64,000 nucleotides of DNA from Sphingopyxis sp. H073 (GTDB taxonomy: Bacteria; Pseudomonadota; Alphaproteobacteria; Sphingomonadales; Sphingomonadaceae), in contig NZ_LNSG01000002.1 of assembly GCF_001468395.1 (NCBI RefSeq), forward strand, positions 62,001 through 126,000, in the 5' to 3' direction. A program made the translations under genes and the position numbers. Each line of letters opens with the position of its first letter. Position 1 is the stretch's first letter. Below, in pieces: positions 40,994 through 49,293 of this stretch. The notes under the pieces were generated by a model. That model was not told the origin of the DNA, made no database searches, and saw nothing but the letters and a program-made list of their open reading frames with translations.

Positions 40994-41635
40994 TCACACC
41001 TTCTTGCGCGGACGCGGATCGGTCCATTTGAAGGCGGAATCGGCGACCGCGACGTTGAACTTCTGGTTGCTGAGGTCGATGCGCGTGCGGTTGTTCTGCG
41101 AATCCAGCGCGACCCAGCCGCGCAGACGCAGGCCGGCCGGCGCAGACCCGTCGCGGATGAACACCATCGTGATCGTGCCATATTCGGGGCGCTTCGGATC
41201 CTTGACCTCGACGCTCAGCACCTCGTCGCTGCCGGTCGGAATGACCTTCGCATGTTTCGACAGGTCGCGTTCGGGATCGAGCAGCGCACCGAGCGGCGAA
41301 TTCTTCACCGGCCAGCTTTGCACCTGCCGCACCTGATAGTCGATCATTGTCAGCCGGCTGCCGTCGCCGACGATCAGCAGCGGCACATCCTTCTGATACT
41401 GGAAGCGGATCTTGCCGGGGCGCTTGAGGGTCAGCTTGCCCGACAGGCGCTGGCCGTTGCGGTCGGTCTGGACGAAATCGGCGGTCATCGAGCTCGTCGC
41501 CTTGAGGTGCGACTGCACCGACGACAACGTGCTGGCCGACTGCGCGATCGCCGGCGCGCCGATCGCGAAACCCGCGGCAAGCGCCGGAACGAGGGTGAAG
41601 GCCGCAAGGCGTTTGAGCTTGGTCTGGAAGATCAT
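40994..41635 (-). CDS. lolA: LolA-like outer-membrane lipoprotein carrier protein
   Basis: A 213-residue periplasmic protein. Signal peptide 1-31 (MIFQTKLKRLAAF...APAIAQ); mature part has the LolA layout, with TADFVQTDRNGQRLSGKL, RPGKIRFQY, LLIVGDGSRLTMID and a C-terminal LSNQKFNVAVADSAFKW. It shuttles lipoproteins from LolCDE to the outer membrane. Start ATG 41635 is chosen so that the signal peptide is N-terminal. It is followed by a strong terminator. Confidence 0.92.
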   Translation of the reverse strand: MIFQTKLKRLAAFTLVPALAAGFAIGAPAIAQSASTLSSVQSHLKATSSMTADFVQTDRNGQRLSGKLTLKRPGKIRFQYQKDVPLLIVGDGSRLTMIDYQVRQVQSWPVKNSPLGALLDPERDLSKHAKVIPTGSDEVLSVEVKDPKRPEYGTITMVFIRDGSAPAGLRLRGWVALDSQNNRTRIDLSNQKFNVAVADSAFKWTDPRPRKKV

Positions 41636-41706
41636 CGGGCTCTCTATTCTGCAAAGTGTCGGCCGGACATGGCGCGCGGGCATTGAACCCGCCCTGAACT
41701 GGACCT

Positions 41707-42126
41707 TCAACCAAATGTCAGGCGGCAACTTTGGTTCCGGGCGATGGAAAAATCGCATTGGCCAAGGATATCCATGCCGATGATGGCATCGAAATGCTCG
41801 CTGGGCCCAAAGCGGAGGCCCATTATGGCATCGAATACATAGGGAAAGGAAGGCTGGATCCGATCCGATGTGCCGGCGAACAGCCCGATACGGAAAACGA
41901 ACGTATCGACCATGGCCTCGCCGTGTGCAGCCTTTACCAGCCGCTTCCCAACCGGAGCCAAATCGAGCGCTTCGACGACTGCCGGCATGATCCCGCTCGA
42001 CGTCGCGCCGGTATCGACCAGCGCCGTTACTGGATGGAAGCGAAGATCGGCCGGATCGTCGGCCCGCAAAATCGCGGCGGGAATGACGATGCGGCGGCCA
42101 TCATGCCGCCACTCGATTTCAGGCAT
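41707..42126 (-). CDS. Retropepsin-like aspartic protease
   Basis: A 139-residue single-domain protein with the clan AA aspartic protease motif ALVDTGATSSG (D38) and the later hydrophobic-hydrophobic-Gly motif ...AIIGMDILGQCDFSI. Such proteins act as homodimers, cytosolic or periplasmic; here no signal peptide is visible. It begins inside the end of the upstream gene (8-bp overlap). Known bacterial retropepsins process partner proteins, but the target here is unknown. Confidence 0.82.
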   Translation of the reverse strand: MPEIEWRHDGRRIVIPAAILRADDPADLRFHPVTALVDTGATSSGIMPAVVEALDLAPVGKRLVKAAHGEAMVDTFVFRIGLFAGTSDRIQPSFPYVFDAIMGLRFGPSEHFDAIIGMDILGQCDFSIARNQSCRLTFG

Positions 42127-42358
42127 GCGACCAGACGCCCAAATCAATGGGTTCGTCGTTGACCTCCTGGATCGAGAAGAGCGCGTCGGGAAATCGTTCT
42201 TTCCCCGCAATCAGCGCCGCGCCGGGAAATTCAAAGAAGTCGATGATCTGACCGTGACGCAGCAGCGCAAACTCCCCTCTATGCGAGGTCAGACTCGCAT
42301 ATAGCTGGCGCTGAAACGCATCGAAATTGGCATCAATCTCGGATCGAATGCTAGTCAT
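42119..42358 (-). CDS. Small protein partnered with the retropepsin-like protease
   Basis: A 79-residue frame from ATG 42358 (MTSIRSEIDANFDAFQRQLY). N-terminal amphipathic helix, then SHRGEFALLRHGQIIDFFEF and FSIQEVNDEPIDLGVWSHA. It overlaps the protease gene by 8 bp, so both are translated together and likely act together. No family recognised. It could be a substrate, inhibitor or anti-toxin-like partner; this is speculation. Confidence 0.65.
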   Translation of the reverse strand: MTSIRSEIDANFDAFQRQLYASLTSHRGEFALLRHGQIIDFFEFPGAALIAGKERFPDALFSIQEVNDEPIDLGVWSHA

Positions 42359-42449
42359 GTCGCTATCCCCCGCAACCACAGCCTAGGTGGTCTCAAATCA
42401 TTGGCAAGCTCGCCGCGGCCAAGCGTTGCCGACATGAGTCTGGCCGAGA

Positions 42450-44762
42450 TCATCTTGGCTGGCCATATTGATCGGTCAGCACATCGCGGCGGCCGACATG
42501 GTTCGGCGGGCTGACAATGCCTTCCTCTTCCATCCGCTCGATCAGGCGCGCGGCGCTATTGTAGCCGATCCGCAATTGTCGTTGCAGCCAGCTGGTCGAG
42601 GCCTTCTGGCTTTCGGCGACGATCTGGCAGGCCTTCGCATACATGCGGTCCTCGGCGCTGTCGCCGCCCGCCGGCGCGCCCTCCATCGCGAAGCCGCCGT
42701 CCTCGGGGTCTTCGGTGACGCTTTCGATATAGTCGGGACGGCCCTGGCCCTTCCAGTGATCGGCGACCGAGCGCACTTCGTCGTCGGATACGAAGGGGCC
42801 GTGGATGCGGGTGATCTGCTTGCCGCCGGGGACGTAGAGCATGTCGCCCTTGCCGAGCAGCTGTTCGGCGCCCGCCTCGCCGAGGATCGTGCGGCTGTCG
42901 ATCTTCGAGGTGACGTTGAAGCTGATGCGCGTCGGAAGGTTGGCCTTGATGACGCCCGTGATGACGTCGACCGACGGACGCTGCGTCGCGAGGATCAGGT
43001 GGATGCCGGCCGCGCGCGCTTTTTGCGCAAGGCGCTGGATCAGGAACTCGACCTCCTTGCCCGCGGTCATCATCAGGTCGGCGAGTTCGTCGACGACGAC
43101 TACGATCTGCGGCAGCGGCGCATAATCGAGCGTCTCTTCCTCATAGACCGGCTGGCCGGTGTCGGGGTCGTACCCCGTCTGGACGCGGCGGCCCAGCGAC
43201 TTGCCCTTGGCAAGCGCGCCGCGCACCTTGTCGTTGTAGGAGGCGAGGTTGCGCACCGACAGCGACGACATCATCCGGTAGCGATCCTCCATCTGCTCGA
43301 CCGCCCATTTCAGGGCGCGGATCGCCTTCTTGGGCTCGGTCACGACGGGCGCGAGCAAGTGCGGGATGTCGTCATAGACGCTGAGTTCCAGCATCTTGGG
43401 ATCGATCATGATCATTTTCACCTGGTCGGGACCGAGGCGATAGAGCAGCGACAGGATCATCGCGTTGAGGCCGACCGACTTGCCCGAGCCGGTGGTGCCC
43501 GCGATCAGCAGGTGCGGCATCGGGGCAAGGTCGGCGATCATCGCGTCGCCGCTGATATTCTTGCCGAGGATGATCGGCAGCGCGCCGGTCTGGTCCTGGA
43601 ACAGCGCGCTGCCGATGATCTCGTGCAGCACCACCGCCTCGCGGTGCGCGTTCGGCAGCTCGATACCGATCACGGTGCGGCCGGGGATCGGCGCAATGCG
43701 CGCCGACAGCGCCGACATGTTGCGCGCGATGTCGTCGGCGAGGTTCGACACGCGGCTCGCCTTGGTGCCCGGCGCGGGTTCGAGTTCGTACATGGTGACG
43801 ACGGGGCCGGGACGCACCGCCGTAATCACGCCCTTGACCTGGAAATCCTCGAGCACCGATTCGAGCAGGCGCGCATTGCGTTCGAGCGCCGCCTTGTCGA
43901 TCGCGCCCGCCTGCCGCTCGGGCGCGGGGGCGAGCAGGTCGATCGAGGGGAGCTGATAGTTGGTGAACAGCTCGGTCTGCGGCTTCGCCTTGGGCTTCGA
44001 CGGCGCGGCGCGCTGCACCGGTTCGGCGATCTCGGGCGGGGCACGGTCGATCGGCTCGGCGCGCGGGCGCGGGCGGATCACACGCTCCATCAGGTTGGGC
44101 GCCCTCGCACCGCCGTCGTCGGCGCGCGCGGGCTCCACAATCCGTCCCCCTTCGGCCGCCGGAAGCTTCAGCCGCGACGCCCATCCCTTTTCGAGCCGCA
44201 GCGCGCGGAAGGCGAGCCAGAGGCCGATCCCGACGAGCAGCAGGATCGTCCCGAAGCGGGCGAGCGCGGCGACGGGGTCGCCCGCCAGCTCGAACAAGGG
44301 CGTCACCGCCCCGCCGACGACGAGCGCGATGATACCGCCCCAACCCGCGGGCATCGGCGCGCCGTTCGCGGGCGCCCATAGTTCGGCGCCGAGCCCGACG
44401 AGCAATATACCCGCAAAGCTATAGGCGAGCTGGCGCGGCCAAAAGGGCTGCGGCTCGCCCGCCCATAGCCGCCACGCCATGATCCCGAGCAAGGGGAGCA
44501 GCAGCACGATCGGCGCCCCGCCGATCGACAGGCCAAGGTCGGCGAACCACGCCCCCGCGCCGCCCATCCAGTTCGCGGCATTGCCGTTCGCGGCGGTATT
44601 GAGCGCTGCATCGGTGCTGTCATAGGTCAGGAAAGCGAGGGTCAGGAAGATCGTAAAGGCGGCCAGCCCCACCGCCGCCGCTATGACGAGGCTGCGCGCG
44701 ATGCTCTGGCGAAAAATGGTGCGCCAATCGGCCTTTCCGGCGACGGGCTTGCGGCTGGCCAT
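42450..44762 (-). CDS. ftsK: FtsK/SpoIIIE DNA translocase
   Basis: A 770-residue translocase. Four membrane helices lie in about 25-185. A Pro/Ala-rich linker follows, then the motor: Walker A IAGTTGSGKSVGLNAM and Walker B IVVVVDELADLMM, and a C-terminal gamma winged helix (SWLQRQLRIGYNSAARLIER, then GIVSPPNHVGRRDVL) that reads KOPS. It pumps DNA at the septum and activates XerCD. Start 44762 (MASRKPVAGK) preferred; 44780 is the alternative. The N-terminal membrane part and motor look complete. Confidence 0.95.
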   Translation of the reverse strand: MASRKPVAGKADWRTIFRQSIARSLVIAAAVGLAAFTIFLTLAFLTYDSTDAALNTAANGNAANWMGGAGAWFADLGLSIGGAPIVLLLPLLGIMAWRLWAGEPQPFWPRQLAYSFAGILLVGLGAELWAPANGAPMPAGWGGIIALVVGGAVTPLFELAGDPVAALARFGTILLLVGIGLWLAFRALRLEKGWASRLKLPAAEGGRIVEPARADDGGARAPNLMERVIRPRPRAEPIDRAPPEIAEPVQRAAPSKPKAKPQTELFTNYQLPSIDLLAPAPERQAGAIDKAALERNARLLESVLEDFQVKGVITAVRPGPVVTMYELEPAPGTKASRVSNLADDIARNMSALSARIAPIPGRTVIGIELPNAHREAVVLHEIIGSALFQDQTGALPIILGKNISGDAMIADLAPMPHLLIAGTTGSGKSVGLNAMILSLLYRLGPDQVKMIMIDPKMLELSVYDDIPHLLAPVVTEPKKAIRALKWAVEQMEDRYRMMSSLSVRNLASYNDKVRGALAKGKSLGRRVQTGYDPDTGQPVYEEETLDYAPLPQIVVVVDELADLMMTAGKEVEFLIQRLAQKARAAGIHLILATQRPSVDVITGVIKANLPTRISFNVTSKIDSRTILGEAGAEQLLGKGDMLYVPGGKQITRIHGPFVSDDEVRSVADHWKGQGRPDYIESVTEDPEDGGFAMEGAPAGGDSAEDRMYAKACQIVAESQKASTSWLQRQLRIGYNSAARLIERMEEEGIVSPPNHVGRRDVLTDQYGQPR

Positions 44763-44958
44763 GCTGTTTTCGGTCCCCATGGGTGAGTGCAGGGCGATAT
44801 GCGCATGGGGCGGACTCGCCGTCAAGCGAGCAGGGGCCCCGGTAAAGGTCAGGCCGGACGCGATCCGGCTTCCGCCTCTGCTGGCGGCGTTTTGGACGCC
44901 GACTGTCGCAGGGAGCCGGTACGCTTACGCAACGGGCGCCGTGCCGGGCCTGCGACGC
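44763..44958. other. Spacer between ftsK and the cytochrome operon
   Basis: 196 bp between the stop of the decaheme cytochrome gene (44959) and the ftsK start. It should hold the ftsK promoter and the operon's terminator. No strong hairpin was seen. Confidence 0.35.
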
Positions 44959-47900
44959 TCAGTTCGCGTAGAGCAAGGGCGGCCGCCACGCCGCCTGATC
45001 GACCTCGTCGCGGACCTTGTACACCTGGCTCTTGCTGTTGAGGAACAGCTTTTCCATCTCGCTCCGCGTGAACGGTCGCGAACCGACGCGGCCGAACACG
45101 GCGATCTGCCCGCCGCTCTCGTCGACCCCGCGGTCGCGGTCGAGACCCTTCGACAGCGCGATCGCCGGCGACGGGGTTTTCGCCCACGCGATCAGCTCGG
45201 GCGTCGGCTTCGGCGAGAAGCCGTAAAGGCCGGGATTGTCGGGGCTGGTCAGCTGCAGCACCTTGATGCCGTTCCGGCCGTCGGCGACATAGGCAAAGAG
45301 CGAGGCGTTGGTCGACGCGACGATCACATCCTCGGCATCATCGAGCTTGCCGTCGAAGGTCAGCGCGGGCCAGACGACCGGCGCCGCGGGCCGCGTCACG
45401 TCGACGATCACCAGGCCGTCGGCCTTCGCCGCGACATACATATACGTCCGCGCGAGATAGATTTTCCGCGCATTGGCAAGCCGCACATTGCCTTCGGGCA
45501 CCGGCACCGGCTGCGCCATGTTGGTGATGTCGAACAGGCTGACACCCCCGGCATCGGTGACCCAGAGGTAGCGGAACTGCACCGCGCTGGCGCGCGCGTC
45601 GGCCAGCGGCAACTGCGCCGTGACCTTGGGTTCGAGCGGCGCCGACAGGTCGACGACGACGAGCCCGGCGTCGGTGGTGATATAGGCGTAATTGCCAGCC
45701 AGCGTGACATGCCTCGCGCCCTTGAGGACATTGTCCGGATTCCACGTCAGCGCGCGCGTCAGCTTGTTGTCGCGGAATTCGCCGTTCGCCATCGTGTCGA
45801 TATCGACGAGGACCAGCCCCTCGACGCTGTCGGTGATCACCGCGTAGCGATAGAGCGGGTGGAAGGACTGTTCGTGATTCTCGGGGAAATCCTTCACGAT
45901 ATGGTCGTTGCGCGAGATGCTGATCGGCTGGTTGGTGCCGATCGCCATGCAGGTCGCGTTGGTCGTCTTGACATGCGTGTCGTGACCCAGCGGCGAGAAG
46001 GGCGCGCGGACGATGCGTTCGGAGAAGCCCTTGTTGCCGATCGAGGCGACGTCATAGACGCGGAAGCCGCCCTTGCCCTCGGCGACGAACATATATTCGC
46101 CGCGCTGTTGCAGGCAGTTCACGCGGCCGCTCGTGCCCTGGTTGATGTTCGCAAATTCCTCGAGCGCATATTTCTCGCCCGAAATCTTCTTGTCGAACAC
46201 CTTGCCGCGCACCCAGTTCTTGAGCTCGCGGCCATTCTTGTTGACGTGCATGTCCCAATAATCGGGATAGGCATATTTCTGCAGATAGCTGCCGATCACC
46301 GCCTGCGGCTCGTCCCATTCGGTGACGCGCGTCGCCTGGAAACTGTCTTCCTGCCCCGACCAGACGTTGAGCCCGACGAAGTTCACGAAGTTGGTGCCCA
46401 TCAGCAAGAGCTGCGACATGATCGCATTATTGTCGTCGGCTTCGGACAGGTGGCAGTCGGTGCATTGCTTGGTTTCCTGGCGCCGTACCGTGTGCGGGAA
46501 GTGCGGCGCGAACGCCTGGCTCGAGAAGCCCGCGGCCGAAATCGGCGGCTGCTGCACATAGATGCGCTCGCGATTGAGGTTCGTCGACGACAGGATCAGT
46601 GCCGAGGTAGATCGTACCGGCGTGATGATCCCGCGCACCTCGCCGTTCGGGCCGGGTTCGCCGGGCTTGGTCAGCATGTGGCGGCCGAGCTGGAACATCT
46701 CGTCGCGCGCCACCTGCGGGTTGTAGGTCGCAAAGTTGCGTGTCTCCTCCCCCTCGAAATGGTGCATCTTGGTCTTCCAGTTCGCCTCGATCGGCAAATG
46801 GCAGCCGCCGCAACTCGTCGTCCATGAGAGGTGGCAGGTGAAGCAGGTCATCTTGTCGTCGCCGTGCGCGCGATCCTCCTTCGCGACGCCGGGGCCCCAT
46901 TCGAACTTGCCGTCGTCGGCACCCGAGCGCGACATCAGTTTCGCGCGCGCCGCCTTCGCATTGAAATGCGGCCCCGGGGTCACCGCCTGCTTGACGAGGC
47001 TGACCTGCCATTCGAGCTTTGGATCGACGATCGAGCGCTGGATCAGGCCCGTGACCTCGCCATCGTCATTATACTGGAATTCGAAGCGGCGGCGCCCGTC
47101 GCTGTTGCGCAGCAGCGCCAGATTTGTGCCCTGCGGCCGCGCCGCGACGTTCGACGTGAGCAGGTTCGGCAACGCATCGGCGGTGCCGTGGCAATCCTTG
47201 CACCCGATCTCGACCGCGTTCGCGACCTCGCCCTGGATATAGCCGTTGCCGTGCGCATCTTGCGCGAAGTGGCAGTCGGCGCACTGCATCCCCTTTTCGG
47301 CGTGGATGTCCATCATGTGCACCGCCTTGCCGGGGTTGAGGCCCGGCGGCACGAACTTGCCCTCGCGGCCGTCGGGGGCCGCGGTCGACAGGCAGAGTTC
47401 GCGCTCCTTCGCCTCGGTATAGTGGCTGCAGCTCTTGCGCCATTTCTCGGGATCGGCGGGGTCGACAATATGCGCCTTGTCGGTGCCATAGGTCGACATA
47501 TTGCCCTCGGCATCGAGCAGATTGCCGTTGCGGTCGCGCTTGAAGATGCCGCGGAAGTTCCAGCCGTGGCCGTGATAGTCGGCGAACTGGGTGTTCTGGT
47601 TGGTGTCGTTGACATCATAGACGTCGCGCAGGAACTCGACGTCGGACCATAGCCCGCGCGTCGCCGCCCCTTCGGGATTGCGTTCGAGCGTCTTATGGAC
47701 CTCGGCCGCGGTCGGATAATGCTGCTGCTTGTATTTCTTCTGATAGTCCTCGTCGCTCATCCCCGGCGGGCGCGGCGCGGTGTTGTTCGGCCCCGGCCAC
47801 ATCTGCGGCGCGTCGGACTCATAATCCCACATCGTGTAGCCGAGGTAGGAGTTCAGGAAGATGTTCGGCTGGTGCATGTGGCACGTCATGCACTGCGCGG

Positions 47901-49290
47901 TCGGGATCGCGCGCGTGAAGGCGTGTCCGATCGGGTGGCCCGATTCGAGGCGTTCCTTCTTTGCCTGGGCCTGCGGTCCGGCCTTTGCGGCGGCGGGGTC
48001 GACAAGCGCGCCATGCTGGTCGGGGTCGGGCGCGTGCTGCGCGCCGCCGCCATGGTCCGACGCGCCGCCGCCATGGGTGTCGCCGTGCCCGCCGCCATGC
48101 CCGTCATCGTCGGGCTTCCATTTGCGGTCCCGGATCGTCGGGTCGACCGTCGCGGTCTCGCCGTCGCGGCCATATTGGGCATAGATCAGGCTGTGCCGCG
48201 GCTCGCGGTCGTTGGCATAGATGACGTGACAGCCCGCGCAGCCCGAATGGCGATAGTCGCCCGGCTGGTCGTTGGTGCCCATGAACCACATGAAGGGATC
48301 GTTGAGGCGCGTCTTGTGAATGTTGAGCACGGGGATCGCGACACGCAGCCCGGTACCGGGACCGCGGTTCGACTGTTTAAGGTCGGGGCGGCCCGGCTCT
48401 TCGAGGCGCTGGATGCTGCCGCTCGGGTTCGGCAGGCCGATTTCGGCGAACTGTGTGTTGATGTTGCGCCCGCCGCGCTCGAACACGCGGAAGACGTCGC
48501 CCGGCGGAATCACGCTCCAGCGCGGGAGCGGATACATTTTCGCCAGCGCGCCGCGTTTCTTCTCGGCATCGGTCAATATCTTGTCGAAACCGAAGCTCGG
48601 CTTGCACGCCTCGGCATATTCCTCCTTCGTCAGCCGCGACGAGGGCGAAAGGATGCACGCGGGTTTACCGTCGCGCGTATAGGCCTCGCCGAAGATGTAA
48701 TTCTTGTAGGGGACGATGCCGTTGTTGTACGCGGCGCCGCCCCACAGCATCGCGCCGGTCGACATCAGCGAACGCTCGGTCGCCTCGATCACCTCGAGGT
48801 GGCACGCTCCGCACGCCTCCCGCGCGACGCGATAGTCGCTCGGGTTGACGAAACGGATATATTCGGGCGCTTCCTTGTTGAGCAAAGTATAGCTGCGCTT
48901 CGGGTTCGCGGGACTGTCGCCCCACGCGCCTGGCAAGGTCGGTTGCGGGTGCGCGGCCTTCTTCGCCGCGAGATTATAGGCGCTTTCATAGCCGAGTTCG
49001 GGCTTGCCGAAGGCTGCGGGCGAGGTCGAATCGCCGCCGTGGCAATCGGTGCAGCCGAGCCGCACCGCGGGCGTCTTGTGCATCGTCGGCTGGTCGGTGC
49101 GGACGTGGCAGCTATAGCAACCCGCCGATTTACCGGCCATTTCGGCCTCGCTCTGCTCCTTCGGTGCCGGGGGCGTGAAGCGATAGACGACCTTGACCGG
49201 CTTTTCCTCCTCGGACGCGCGCACCGCCTGGCCGCCGAACGCCAGCGCCATCATCAGGAAAGCGAAGAGAGCGAAGAGCTTGCGCGCCAT
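44959..49290 (-). CDS. Giant decaheme cytochrome c fused to LVIVD-repeat propeller
   Basis: A 1,443-residue exported protein (signal peptide ends VRAS). Ten CxxCH heme sites occur in the first two thirds: CYSCH, CTDCH, CGACH, CAGCH, CMTCH, CADCH, CKDCH, CFTCH, CGGCH, CTDCH. A Gly/His/Asp-rich linker (about 390-430, repeats like GHGGGHGDTH) lies between the fourth and fifth. The last 400 residues are LVIVD-type repeats (EGLVLVDIDTM, AGLVVVDLSAPLEPK, DGLVIVDVTRPAAP) that should form a beta-propeller. Last gene of a four-gene unit with 3-5 bp gaps. Extracellular or periplasmic electron transfer is likely; partner and acceptor unknown. Confidence 0.88.
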   Translation of the reverse strand: MARKLFALFAFLMMALAFGGQAVRASEEEKPVKVVYRFTPPAPKEQSEAEMAGKSAGCYSCHVRTDQPTMHKTPAVRLGCTDCHGGDSTSPAAFGKPELGYESAYNLAAKKAAHPQPTLPGAWGDSPANPKRSYTLLNKEAPEYIRFVNPSDYRVAREACGACHLEVIEATERSLMSTGAMLWGGAAYNNGIVPYKNYIFGEAYTRDGKPACILSPSSRLTKEEYAEACKPSFGFDKILTDAEKKRGALAKMYPLPRWSVIPPGDVFRVFERGGRNINTQFAEIGLPNPSGSIQRLEEPGRPDLKQSNRGPGTGLRVAIPVLNIHKTRLNDPFMWFMGTNDQPGDYRHSGCAGCHVIYANDREPRHSLIYAQYGRDGETATVDPTIRDRKWKPDDDGHGGGHGDTHGGGASDHGGGAQHAPDPDQHGALVDPAAAKAGPQAQAKKERLESGHPIGHAFTRAIPTAQCMTCHMHQPNIFLNSYLGYTMWDYESDAPQMWPGPNNTAPRPPGMSDEDYQKKYKQQHYPTAAEVHKTLERNPEGAATRGLWSDVEFLRDVYDVNDTNQNTQFADYHGHGWNFRGIFKRDRNGNLLDAEGNMSTYGTDKAHIVDPADPEKWRKSCSHYTEAKERELCLSTAAPDGREGKFVPPGLNPGKAVHMMDIHAEKGMQCADCHFAQDAHGNGYIQGEVANAVEIGCKDCHGTADALPNLLTSNVAARPQGTNLALLRNSDGRRRFEFQYNDDGEVTGLIQRSIVDPKLEWQVSLVKQAVTPGPHFNAKAARAKLMSRSGADDGKFEWGPGVAKEDRAHGDDKMTCFTCHLSWTTSCGGCHLPIEANWKTKMHHFEGEETRNFATYNPQVARDEMFQLGRHMLTKPGEPGPNGEVRGIITPVRSTSALILSSTNLNRERIYVQQPPISAAGFSSQAFAPHFPHTVRRQETKQCTDCHLSEADDNNAIMSQLLLMGTNFVNFVGLNVWSGQEDSFQATRVTEWDEPQAVIGSYLQKYAYPDYWDMHVNKNGRELKNWVRGKVFDKKISGEKYALEEFANINQGTSGRVNCLQQRGEYMFVAEGKGGFRVYDVASIGNKGFSERIVRAPFSPLGHDTHVKTTNATCMAIGTNQPISISRNDHIVKDFPENHEQSFHPLYRYAVITDSVEGLVLVDIDTMANGEFRDNKLTRALTWNPDNVLKGARHVTLAGNYAYITTDAGLVVVDLSAPLEPKVTAQLPLADARASAVQFRYLWVTDAGGVSLFDITNMAQPVPVPEGNVRLANARKIYLARTYMYVAAKADGLVIVDVTRPAAPVVWPALTFDGKLDDAEDVIVASTNASLFAYVADGRNGIKVLQLTSPDNPGLYGFSPKPTPELIAWAKTPSPAIALSKGLDRDRGVDESGGQIAVFGRVGSRPFTRSEMEKLFLNSKSQVYKVRDEVDQAAWRPPLLYAN

Positions 49291-49293
49291 CGG

